From Clostridiaceae bacterium (GTDB lineage Bacteria > Bacillota > Clostridia > Oscillospirales > Acutalibacteraceae), in assembly GCA_016285645.1 (NCBI GenBank), contig JAEERC010000048.1, positions 34,880 through 98,879 on the forward strand: a stretch of DNA of 64,000 nt. Direction: 5' to 3'. Below are positions 36,907 to 45,287 of this stretch, one piece after another; positions within the stretch are counted from its first letter, which is position 1, and every line of letters starts with the position of its first letter. A program made the position numbers and the translations under genes. The notes beneath the pieces are model-generated. The model had not been told where the DNA came from and made no database searches. It saw only the letters and a program-made list of their open reading frames with translations.

Positions 36907-38322
36907 ATGGATAACAATTTAGGGAACAAATGTCTGTGCTGTATGAGCGCGGACGTTGACAGCGTAACGGGAGTATGTCCCGTGTGCCACAAGCCGAAAA
37001 GTTATAACAACGCCGACCATCAGCTGCCGGTGGGCACGGTGCTCGGTGAAAGATATGTTGTAGGCAAAACTCTCGGTCAGGGCGGCTTCGGTATAACATA
37101 TATCGGCTGGGACGCGGAAGAGGAAAAAAGAATCGCGATAAAGGAATATTTCCCGAGCGGCTACACAGCCAGAAAAATGGATCACTGCACCCTTACGCCG
37201 TATGAGGATTCCGAAAGCGCCAATATTTTTGAACACGGAAAAAAGCGCTTCATCAACGAAGCGGAAGGGCTTATGAAAATAAACGATGTTCCGAATGTTG
37301 TAAGGGTAAGTTCTTATTTCAGTGAAAACAACACGGCGTATATAATCATGGACTATGTTGAAGGCATAAGTTTTAAAAAATACCTTAACGACTGCGGCGG
37401 AAAAACAACACTTTCGGACACACTTGAAAAACTGCATCCCGTTGTTACCGCCCTTTCCGAAATACACCGCAAGGGCATTCTTCACCGCGACATAAGCCCC
37501 GACAACATTATTCTTTCGCCTCTCGGAGCCGTGCTTGTTGACTTCGGAGCGGCAAGGGAGTTCTCGCTTGAAGGTCATATGTCAATGAGCGTATATGTAA
37601 AAACGGGTTATGCCCCGCTCGAGCAGTATGACACTCACGGCAACCAGGGTCAGTGGACCGATGTTTTCGCCTTCGCCTGCACAATTTACAGATCAATTAC
37701 CGGAACACTTCCGGCGAACGCTCTTACAAGAAGCAAAAGCAGCGCCGAACTTAAATCACCGATTGAACTCGGCGCCGACATAAACCGCAACCAGGAACAG
37801 GTTCTTCTCAAGGGCATGGAAATAGATTATCAGAAGAGATATCAGGATATCGATTCATTCTATCAGGCGCTGCTTGCCGCCCGTTCCGACTCTCAGCCGC
37901 AACCGAAGCAAAAAAAGAACATATTGCCTTTGGCAGCGTTCATCGCCTTCGCAGTTTCGGCGCTTTATACCGCCGGGTATTTCATTTATCTTTTCATAAA
38001 CGAAATGGTTTTCAAAGAGCTTTTTGCCCAGCAGATTGTTTTAATCGCGGCTCTCGGCTTTATAAGTGTTATGCTCATACCGGCAATCAAAGGAAAAAAA
38101 TGCAAAATCAATCTGATAAAGTTTATTTCGCTCGGCGTGTTCATTCTTTCCGCTCTGAGCGCGATTATCTTCTCAATTGCCGTAGGCGGACATTACAGCG
38201 GATATCTGACGGATATCGGAACAATGATTATTTATATGCATGTTCCCATTCTTGCCGCGCTCACCGCTTTGCTTTTTGTTCTTTCAAAAAGCATAAACAA
38301 ATCATCAGACAACCGAGGGTGA
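36907..38322 (+). CDS. Ser/Thr protein kinase with N-terminal zinc ribbon and C-terminal membrane domain
   Basis: 471 residues. Residues 1-30 hold a zinc-ribbon-like Cys set (Cys9, 11, 12, 24, 27). The Hanks-type kinase domain spans about 45-325: glycine loop LGQGGFG (56-62), Lys79 in IAIKEYFPSG, catalytic loop HRDISPDN (193-200), DFGAAR (212-217) and the activation segment with TGYAPLEQY. About four membrane helices follow (about 340-460). There is no extracellular PASTA domain, so it does not look like PrkC. The cognate PP2C phosphatase begins 4 bp downstream. Its likely phospho-targets bind the two FHA proteins of the same operon. Confidence 0.92.
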   Translation: MDNNLGNKCLCCMSADVDSVTGVCPVCHKPKSYNNADHQLPVGTVLGERYVVGKTLGQGGFGITYIGWDAEEEKRIAIKEYFPSGYTARKMDHCTLTPYEDSESANIFEHGKKRFINEAEGLMKINDVPNVVRVSSYFSENNTAYIIMDYVEGISFKKYLNDCGGKTTLSDTLEKLHPVVTALSEIHRKGILHRDISPDNIILSPLGAVLVDFGAAREFSLEGHMSMSVYVKTGYAPLEQYDTHGNQGQWTDVFAFACTIYRSITGTLPANALTRSKSSAELKSPIELGADINRNQEQVLLKGMEIDYQKRYQDIDSFYQALLAARSDSQPQPKQKKNILPLAAFIAFAVSALYTAGYFIYLFINEMVFKELFAQQIVLIAALGFISVMLIPAIKGKKCKINLIKFISLGVFILSALSAIIFSIAVGGHYSGYLTDIGTMIIYMHVPILAALTALLFVLSKSINKSSDNRG

Positions 38323-38326
38323 TAAA

Positions 38327-39232
38327 TTGAATATCGGTTCTTTGGCGGGGAACTATTCCCCGAGCACAGTTATAATAATTATTGCGGCGGTCTTACTGCT
38401 TCTGATTGCCGTTATTGCAAAAGCAAAAAAATCCAAAAACGGCGGCAAATCAGTGACCCACGAACCGCTTGAATTTGAAACGGTCACGCTTCAGAATATC
38501 GGCAAGCGTGAATACCAGCAGGATTCATTTTATGTTTCGGACTCAGGTGGCAAAGAAGCTGCATACGGAAAAGGTCTGCTTGCTGTTGTTGCTGACGGTA
38601 TGGGCGGCCTGCAGAACGGAAAAAGCATAAGCGAAATCACCGTTGACGCTTTCAGTAGTCTGTTTTCCGATTCATCCTTCGATGACCCGGTTGAATTTCT
38701 TACGGATTGTGTCCGCAGGGCGGAAAATGAAGCCGACAACTACATACAGTCACAATCGGCAAAAGGCGGAAGTACTGTTATAGCCGTGCTCATAAATAAC
38801 GGCGGTTTATACTTTGCTTCCGTAGGCGACAGCAGTCTTTTTATGATAAGAAACGGCAAGGTTACTCTGCTTAATCATTACCAGAACTTCGCATCGGTTC
38901 TGGACAGCCAGGTAAGGCAGGGGCTTATCAGCCGCGAGGATGCCGACCGCCACCCGATGCGCTCGAGAATCACCTCTTTTATAGGTATGGGTGACACACC
39001 GGAAATCGATACATCCAAAAAGCCCGTTATTCTTAAGCGTGACGATGTACTGATGCTTTGCTCGGACGGCGTGACAAACGCCCTCGGCGACAACGCGATT
39101 TCAGAGACAATCGGCGCCGGCAGTTTTGAAGAAGCCGGCAAAAGAATTGAAAACAGAATTCTTGAGCAGAATATCGGAAACCAGGACAATTTCACGGCAA
39201 TTTTGATCAAATGTAAAAATAATAAAGATTGA
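38327..39232 (+). CDS. Membrane-anchored PP2C-type Ser/Thr phosphatase
   Basis: 301 residues from a TTG start (38327) with GAGGGTGA upstream; it starts 4 bp after the kinase stop. One N-terminal membrane helix (about 13-32), a Lys-rich inner linker, then the PPM domain: REYQQDSFYV, VVADGMGGLQNGKSIS, SVGDSSLFMIRNGKV, LMLCSDGVTNAL and NQDNFTAILI, i.e. the Asp residues binding the metal pair are present. Expected to reverse the action of the adjacent kinase. Confidence 0.93.
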   Translation: MNIGSLAGNYSPSTVIIIIAAVLLLLIAVIAKAKKSKNGGKSVTHEPLEFETVTLQNIGKREYQQDSFYVSDSGGKEAAYGKGLLAVVADGMGGLQNGKSISEITVDAFSSLFSDSSFDDPVEFLTDCVRRAENEADNYIQSQSAKGGSTVIAVLINNGGLYFASVGDSSLFMIRNGKVTLLNHYQNFASVLDSQVRQGLISREDADRHPMRSRITSFIGMGDTPEIDTSKKPVILKRDDVLMLCSDGVTNALGDNAISETIGAGSFEEAGKRIENRILEQNIGNQDNFTAILIKCKNNKD

Positions 39233-39250
39233 ATAAAGGAGCACTCTTAA

Positions 39251-40759
39251 ATGAGATGTGAAAAATGCGGCTTTGATTTTGACCAGGGTCTTGACAGATG
39301 CCCCAAATGCGGCGCGTCGGTTGAATTCGCGGGCAACACACATTTTTATTTGAAGGCAAAAGAAGAACACGCAGGTTTTTTTGACACGGTTTTTTCGGGC
39401 GTTTTCAGAAAGCACCCCTCGGGAACGGCGGCAAAAATATTTGCCGCGGGCACACCGGAGACCACCCCTGCCCCGGATAAGATGTTTTCCGCCTGGCAGA
39501 AGCCCTGGCTGTATTCCAGATTTCTGATTGCGGGTCTGGTTTTTCTGCTTGTCGGCTGGTTCCTGGCGTTTTCTTTGAATCCGGGAATACTCGGAGTTGT
39601 AGGCTCCTTCGGCGCGCTGGTAATGCCGTTTACAATTCTGATGTTTATCTGGGAAATGAATATTCCGAGAAATATCTCTTTCATAAAATTGGTAGTCTAT
39701 TTCTTCGTAGGCGGAATGATTTCAATGATTTTTACCTTGATTTTCGGGGCCGCTTTTGAAGAACTCGACCCTCCTTTTGCGGCGTTTATCGAAGAACCCG
39801 CAAAACTGCTGACTACGCTTATTATTATGCACAAGGCAAAAACGAAATACGGTTTCGGCGGAATGCTTATAGGCGCGGCTGTGGGCGCGGGATTTACGGT
39901 ATTTGAAAACATCGCCTATATTTTCAACTTTTTTTTGGCATACGGGCTTGAAATGGGAAAATATGTTTTTATTTCCCGTTCTCTCACCGCAATAGGAACG
40001 CATACCGTGTGGGCCGCAATAGCCGGAGCGGCAGCCGCTCTCGGAAGAAAAGGCAAGAGCAAGGGCTTCGGCTATCTCGCCTATCCTTTGTTCTGGATAT
40101 GCTTTGTTGCCGATATTGCCATGCACTTTGTTTGGAACGGCGGCTTGAGTCTTTTAGTTGTTTTGGACGACAATTCCGGTGTAAATGACTTGTTGCAGGA
40201 TTTGCTCTGCGTTGTTGCGGTTGTACTGCTTTTCTTTATAACAAACAAATGCCTCAAGCAGGTAATTTATGTCTACGATTCCACGCGAATGGAAATGATG
40301 AACAGAAAAGCCTACGCGCAGGCACAGGTTCAGCCGGATTCTCAGCAGAATCAGTACGCCGACGCCCAGCCGTCCGCTCAGCAAAATGTTCAGGTCTCAA
40401 ACAACAACGCTTTTTACGCTGCAAATCAAGTTGCCGCCTATGTTCCGCAGCAGGCGGTGCCGAAAGTTTTCACGGTCAAATCGGATTATCTTAAACTTGA
40501 GGTACCGGTTGACAGAGTTCTCTGCATCGGCAGAGACCCGAATTACTGCGACATTGTTTTCCCCGCGGACACAGCCGGCGTGAGCAGAAAGCACTGCGCG
40601 CTGAGCGTTTCGCCCGAAGGATACATTTATGTAATGGATCTCGGCTCATCCATGGGCACTTTCCTTCCCGACGGAAGAAAGCTCAATCCCAATGAATGGA
40701 CGGCAATTGACGACACATTCTTTGTAGCTTCGGAAGCATACACTTTCACGGTACAGTAA
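39251..40759 (+). CDS. Zinc ribbon - PrsW-type membrane protease - FHA fusion
   Basis: 502 residues. Zinc ribbon Cys3, Cys6, Cys17, Cys20 at the N-terminus; about eight membrane helices (90-330) with PrsW-family signs EEPAK (181-185), FTVFEN (215-220), a His at about 251 and another at about 292; a Gln-rich linker; then an FHA domain (about 415-502) with GRDPNYCDIVF, SRKHC and LGSSMGTFLP, the residues that bind phosphothreonine. PrsW proteases cleave anti-sigma factors within membranes; the FHA domain suggests that phosphorylation by the neighbouring kinase controls it. Overlaps nothing; 18 bp after the phosphatase gene. Confidence 0.85.
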   Translation: MRCEKCGFDFDQGLDRCPKCGASVEFAGNTHFYLKAKEEHAGFFDTVFSGVFRKHPSGTAAKIFAAGTPETTPAPDKMFSAWQKPWLYSRFLIAGLVFLLVGWFLAFSLNPGILGVVGSFGALVMPFTILMFIWEMNIPRNISFIKLVVYFFVGGMISMIFTLIFGAAFEELDPPFAAFIEEPAKLLTTLIIMHKAKTKYGFGGMLIGAAVGAGFTVFENIAYIFNFFLAYGLEMGKYVFISRSLTAIGTHTVWAAIAGAAAALGRKGKSKGFGYLAYPLFWICFVADIAMHFVWNGGLSLLVVLDDNSGVNDLLQDLLCVVAVVLLFFITNKCLKQVIYVYDSTRMEMMNRKAYAQAQVQPDSQQNQYADAQPSAQQNVQVSNNNAFYAANQVAAYVPQQAVPKVFTVKSDYLKLEVPVDRVLCIGRDPNYCDIVFPADTAGVSRKHCALSVSPEGYIYVMDLGSSMGTFLPDGRKLNPNEWTAIDDTFFVASEAYTFTVQ

Positions 40760-40797
40760 GTGATAATTATAAATATTAATTGAAAGGTGATATAAAT

Positions 40798-41505
40798 ATG
40801 GTACAGTTAATTGCAACTGTTCTCGGATATTCTCTTGTAGCTTTTGCTTTTGCCGGTATTTCCGTTTCAAGAGCAAAAAAAGGCAAAAAATATAAGGGCC
40901 TGTTTATAACGGGTGTTGTTGTTGAAGCGCTTGCTACTTCCGGCACTTTCGCTCAGGCAAGCGCAAGCGGTTTTATCTATTACAAAGATATTATCTGCGT
41001 AGTCGTTTCATGGATAATAATGGTTATCGGATTAATTCTTCTTATTTCCATCAAGAAAAAACAATCCGGAACAGTACAGGATGCTCAGGCTTATACCCCG
41101 GAAATCCGGAATGGCAGGCAATATGACAATGTCAACCCTGCGTCTTCCGCCGGATACAGCGAGATAAATAATGTGAATAACAGCATTTCATCCAATCCCG
41201 CGACACCGGGTATTCCCGGTATCAAGTGCGCTTATTTGAATATTGAAATGCCACTTGATAAAACAATAACCATAGGAAGAGACCCATCTGTGTGCAATAT
41301 AGTATTCCCCACGGACACAGCCGGAATAAGCAGACGCCATTGCTGTGTTGCCGCTTCACCGGACGGAACTGTTTATGTAATGGATATGGGTTCATCTGAA
41401 GGCACTTTCCTTCCCGGCGGAAGAAAGCTCAATCCCAACGAATGGACGGCAATTGACGGCTCGTTCTTCGTGGCGTCGGAGGCATACACTTTCACGGTGC
41501 AGTAA
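40798..41505 (+). CDS. Membrane-anchored FHA protein
   Basis: 235 residues from ATG 40798, with AAAGGTGA upstream; a TTG 18 bases earlier is rejected. Two N-terminal membrane helices (about 4-24 and 40-80 region), a Ser/Asn linker, and a C-terminal FHA domain that is nearly the same as that of the preceding gene (GRDPSVCNIVFPTDTAGISR and the identical RKLNPNEWTAID and FFVASEAYTFTVQ). The two genes must share a recent common FHA ancestor. The domain should read phosphothreonine made by the kinase at 36907. Confidence 0.85.
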   Translation: MVQLIATVLGYSLVAFAFAGISVSRAKKGKKYKGLFITGVVVEALATSGTFAQASASGFIYYKDIICVVVSWIIMVIGLILLISIKKKQSGTVQDAQAYTPEIRNGRQYDNVNPASSAGYSEINNVNNSISSNPATPGIPGIKCAYLNIEMPLDKTITIGRDPSVCNIVFPTDTAGISRRHCCVAASPDGTVYVMDMGSSEGTFLPGGRKLNPNEWTAIDGSFFVASEAYTFTVQ

Positions 41506-41565
41506 ACGGCGAAGATTGATTAAAAACATTTTCAGATAAAAATCGTTGACAGGAGAGACGGAGTA

Positions 41566-43764
41566 ATGGGTAAACAGATTTTTATAAGCTACAAGGCGGA
41601 GGAAAGAAATCTCGCGACCAAGATTAAAAACAAAATTGAAAAATCCGGCCATTCGTGCTGGATGGCGCCCGCTTCAATACCGGGCGGCTCCAACTATGCA
41701 GCGGAGATTGAAAACGCCATAGTCAGCTGCCGCGCGCTTGTGCTTGTTTTTTCAAAAGCGGCGATGAACTCCAAATGGGTTGACAGGGAGGTTGACAGGG
41801 CAATCAATCACGACAAGCTTATTCTGCCCTTCAGAACCGAGCTGTTCCCGTTCAATTCACAGTTCAATTTTTACCTCACAAATGTTCAGTTTTATGACGC
41901 TTTTGAGGATTATGACGACGCGCTGAGCAGACTTATAGCGCAGATTGACGAGAGATTCGAGCGCGACCTGCCCGTAGAGCCGGAGGAACCTGCCGAACCC
42001 GAAGCGGAAGAAACAACGGACTCCGCAGACACCGAGGATGAAAAAGATTTACCCGTTGAGCCGGAAGTTCCCGCTCCGGCTGTTGCGCCCGTGCCCGTCG
42101 CCGCGCCCGCGGAAGCCGCCGCGGCTGCGGAACCTGCTGCCACCGCTGTTAAAAAAGCGGAGAAAAAAGACACCGCCAAAAACAAAAAAGAAGAAAAAGA
42201 AGAGAAAAAGAAAAGAAAAGAAGAAAAGAAAAAGAACGAGAAAAAACCTGTAAGAATCATCAAGAAAATATTTAAAATTGCCGGATTGATTGTCGCAGGC
42301 CTCTGCCTTCTGATTGCGCTGATCCTTGTTGTTCAGGAATGCGGCCGCTCCGGTGTAAGCGATAACAATTCAGTCAAGGTTACAATTGCCGGGGAAGAAT
42401 ACTATACGTCCGAAACCAGCTTGGAAATCGAAGACTATGAATTAACATCCGCCGATATTGTCAACATAAGCAACCTGACAAACCTCAGTTACATATCCTT
42501 GATTAATTGCGGACTGGATAATGCGGACATCGGAAAAATAAAGGCGTTCCATTCAGATTACGGACAAAGCGTCTATGAAATAAATCTCAGCGGTAATGAA
42601 GAAATAACCGGTTTTGATAATCTGAAAAACACTGAAGCTTTGAAATATCTCAATGTTTCAAACACGGGAATAACAAGTTTTGACGGCTTTGACAGCAATT
42701 TCAGTTCAAAAGTTTTTGGCAGTGATACTGTAAAACTTATAGCCGACAACTGCGCTTTTACATCTTTCGACGGGCTGGAATTCCAGGGCCGCAGTGATAA
42801 TAATTATCTTTTTTCATTTAAAAACTGTAGTATGGACAATAAACTTGCCGCGCAGCTGGGCAAAAAACTTGAAGTAATTTCCGGTTTTGAAACAATTTAT
42901 CTCAATGACAACCTCGATTTAACAGATCTTTCTTTCCTCGGCAACTGCTCAAAACTCAAAACGATTTATGCCAGCCAAACGGGAGTCACATCCTTCAGCG
43001 GCCTTGAAAAGTGTATATATCTTACAAACATTTACGCAAGCAACTGCAAAATCACAACGCTCAAAGGGCTTGAAAACACCACCATTCTGAAGCAGGTGGA
43101 TTTTTCCGGAAACCAGCTTAAAAACATTGGCCTGCTCAAATACTCTGCCAAAACAATAACATTTGTCAATCTCAGCGACAATCAACTGGATGCCTCGGCG
43201 GCGGATGTGCTCAAGCTGATGAACAACCTTTCATCACTCTATATAAGGAACAATAAAAACATTGCCGACGACTCTTTCCTTGAAGGCAAGGAGAATATGA
43301 AATACATCAACATTTCCGGATGTTCGCTGACAGGTTTCGAATGTATAAAATCTTTCACTAATCTGATATATCTCAACATATCCGGCAATCAGTTGAAATC
43401 GTTTGACTGCGCGTCCCTGCCGGAAAGTATAAAAATACTTGACCTGAGCAACAACAATTTATCCCTCGGAGATATTCTGTTCAAATCAAATACTCACCTT
43501 GATTATCTCAATATCTGCGGAAACACTTATAAAAGTATTAATATCCCCGGTGAATGCAGTTTTCTTGCGCTCGATTATGTTGCCGGAGCGGATTTCAAAG
43601 GAATCGCTTCCTGCACCGAAACCGTCAAAATGCTCAACTGCCCGCTGAACAGGCAGGTTGCAATAACAAGGGTTTTCGGCAGTTATGTGGAATACATTTC
43701 AGACGAAAACTACAAAGATATTGTGGGCGCCAAATTAAACGAGTGCTATAACGGTCTCTTTTAA
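41566..43764 (+). CDS. TIR - transmembrane - leucine-rich-repeat protein
   Basis: 732 residues. TIR domain 1 to about 130: QIFISYKAEERNLATKI, the BB-loop-like CWMAPASIPGGSNYAAEI, RALVLVFSKAAMNSKWVDRE (Trp71, Glu75: the Glu of NAD-cleaving TIRs lies here) and ILPFR. Then a Pro/Glu/Ala linker (130-192), a strongly basic Lys/Glu stretch (195-234) and one membrane helix (about 236-257). The rest is leucine-rich repeats of about 22 residues (LKYLNVSNTGITSFDGF, LTNIYASNCKITTLKGLEN, LIYLNISGNQLKSFD, IKILDLSNNNLSL). Lysines before the helix predict an inside TIR and outside LRRs. A Toll-like receptor has the same parts in opposite order. GGAGAGACGGAG ribosome site. Probably senses an outside ligand or cell wall state. 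Confidence 0.88.
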   Translation: MGKQIFISYKAEERNLATKIKNKIEKSGHSCWMAPASIPGGSNYAAEIENAIVSCRALVLVFSKAAMNSKWVDREVDRAINHDKLILPFRTELFPFNSQFNFYLTNVQFYDAFEDYDDALSRLIAQIDERFERDLPVEPEEPAEPEAEETTDSADTEDEKDLPVEPEVPAPAVAPVPVAAPAEAAAAAEPAATAVKKAEKKDTAKNKKEEKEEKKKRKEEKKKNEKKPVRIIKKIFKIAGLIVAGLCLLIALILVVQECGRSGVSDNNSVKVTIAGEEYYTSETSLEIEDYELTSADIVNISNLTNLSYISLINCGLDNADIGKIKAFHSDYGQSVYEINLSGNEEITGFDNLKNTEALKYLNVSNTGITSFDGFDSNFSSKVFGSDTVKLIADNCAFTSFDGLEFQGRSDNNYLFSFKNCSMDNKLAAQLGKKLEVISGFETIYLNDNLDLTDLSFLGNCSKLKTIYASQTGVTSFSGLEKCIYLTNIYASNCKITTLKGLENTTILKQVDFSGNQLKNIGLLKYSAKTITFVNLSDNQLDASAADVLKLMNNLSSLYIRNNKNIADDSFLEGKENMKYINISGCSLTGFECIKSFTNLIYLNISGNQLKSFDCASLPESIKILDLSNNNLSLGDILFKSNTHLDYLNICGNTYKSINIPGECSFLALDYVAGADFKGIASCTETVKMLNCPLNRQVAITRVFGSYVEYISDENYKDIVGAKLNECYNGLF

Positions 43765-43789
43765 TAATTATTTATAAACAGGTGATTTC

Positions 43790-45166
43790 ATGAAAACATT
43801 AAAAACAATTATTTCAATTCTGCTTGTTTCCGCGCTGGTTTTCGCGCTCGCTTCGTGCTCGTCCCGCGGCGGCGGGGATTATATTGAGAGCACTGCGGAG
43901 GAATCCGATTTTCTTTCATTCATTCCCGGAAAATACAGGGAACTGACGGGTTACAGATTTGACGCCGACAGTTTCAAATACAAGGCAATCGACCTTGACA
44001 GTGACGGTGTTGACGAATATATCGCTTTTCAGAAGATTGTTGAGATAACTGATAACAACGAGAATCTGATTACCGCTTATGCCTGCCCGGAAGGTGACGG
44101 TGATTTTGAAAAAATCTTCATTTTTTATCTCTATGAAGACACTTCTTTCCGGGTGACATATGACGGCAGCGAATACGCCCTTTGCACGGCGGCTTCCGAA
44201 CCGAATTATGATATTTGTTCCGATTACCGCTATTACGGTGAAGACGAAATTGAACTGTACCGCAGCGCAACTCACAACGAAAACTTTGAAAACCCTTACA
44301 CGCTGTCATATGAGTGTGATTTCTTTTCCGGTGATGATTACCTCAACTATGAGTATGAGGCGATGACCGAAGATGAGTTCAACGATTATTATAATTTCTG
44401 CAGGTCAGCCGATTCCGACCTGTACTATGAAAACGGAGAGCCCTTCGGCTTTGACGATTTTGACCCGGCGTTTATCCAGGACGGGGCTGAAGAAGGCTAT
44501 GAGCAGGATTATGCCGAAACCGTGCCCGATAACAACGAAGAAGGCAAAGTAACAATTACTGTAACTTCAGGTAATAATCCCGAACCGTCAGGCGGCACCG
44601 CTTTCCCGACTCCGACAAAAGCGGAACTGGAAGAGCTGGGGCAAATGGCAAATAACTGGGGAGATTTTGACTGCAGTATTTCGGTTGCCACAAATAATAC
44701 TTATGCCAACGCCCTCGGGCCGGGAGGCTTATATGATGAATATACGGGAACAGGCATTTATGAGGTGCCTGAAGTGATTATTGACGGTGAACCCGACCCG
44801 CGCAACGAAATGTACAGCGATTATTCCGGATATTGCTATTATATTTATCCCGGGCAATCGGTTGACAGATTCCTCAGAGAAATAATGAATGTTGAACCGA
44901 ACCATAATTGTTACTCAGAATTTGAGGGAACGGTATATTTATATTATGAAAACGGAAACTATTACCTGAGATGGGATGTCTGGGGAGACGAGGATTATAC
45001 AAAGTACATGTCTCACACCACACTCCCCGACGGCAAAGTTGCTGTCAAAGTAGGTCTGTATGAATTTGAATATTTTCAGGGTGAATTATTGACCGTGACC
45101 GCCGGAATCAAAGTGATTGACGGTCAGCGTGTGTGGTCGATTTATAAAATCACCAAAAATAATTAA
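43790..45166 (+). CDS. Large acidic lipoprotein, unknown function
   Basis: 458 residues with a lipobox signal (FALASC, Cys about 23). The mature part is rich in Asp, Glu and Tyr; the first half resembles FG-GAP/EF-hand-like surface domains only in the stretch KAIDLDSDGVDEYIAFQ (Ca-binding-like DxDxDG). The linker (KVTITVTSGNNPEPSGGTAF) leads to a second beta-rich domain ending YFQGELLTVTAGIKVIDGQR. No family recognised. Last gene of the island, 25 bp after the TIR-LRR gene and followed by a terminator, so likely co-expressed with it; could be an outer partner of the LRR domain (inference). Confidence 0.65.
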   Translation: MKTLKTIISILLVSALVFALASCSSRGGGDYIESTAEESDFLSFIPGKYRELTGYRFDADSFKYKAIDLDSDGVDEYIAFQKIVEITDNNENLITAYACPEGDGDFEKIFIFYLYEDTSFRVTYDGSEYALCTAASEPNYDICSDYRYYGEDEIELYRSATHNENFENPYTLSYECDFFSGDDYLNYEYEAMTEDEFNDYYNFCRSADSDLYYENGEPFGFDDFDPAFIQDGAEEGYEQDYAETVPDNNEEGKVTITVTSGNNPEPSGGTAFPTPTKAELEELGQMANNWGDFDCSISVATNNTYANALGPGGLYDEYTGTGIYEVPEVIIDGEPDPRNEMYSDYSGYCYYIYPGQSVDRFLREIMNVEPNHNCYSEFEGTVYLYYENGNYYLRWDVWGDEDYTKYMSHTTLPDGKVAVKVGLYEFEYFQGELLTVTAGIKVIDGQRVWSIYKITKNN

Positions 45167-45228
45167 CAGCTTTATCATTTGATTTTATTCCCTGCAGCAA
45201 CTGACATACCAAATTACAATCAATATAC

Positions 45229-45268
45229 AAGCAGCCGCCATCACGGGCGGCTGCTTTGCGTTTTATTA
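45229..45268 (+). terminator. Terminator of the signalling island
   Basis: GCAGCCGCC-ATCACG-GGCGGCTGC followed by TTTGCGTTTTATT. Confidence 0.8.
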
Positions 45269-45287
45269 TTGATATTATATTTTCTCT

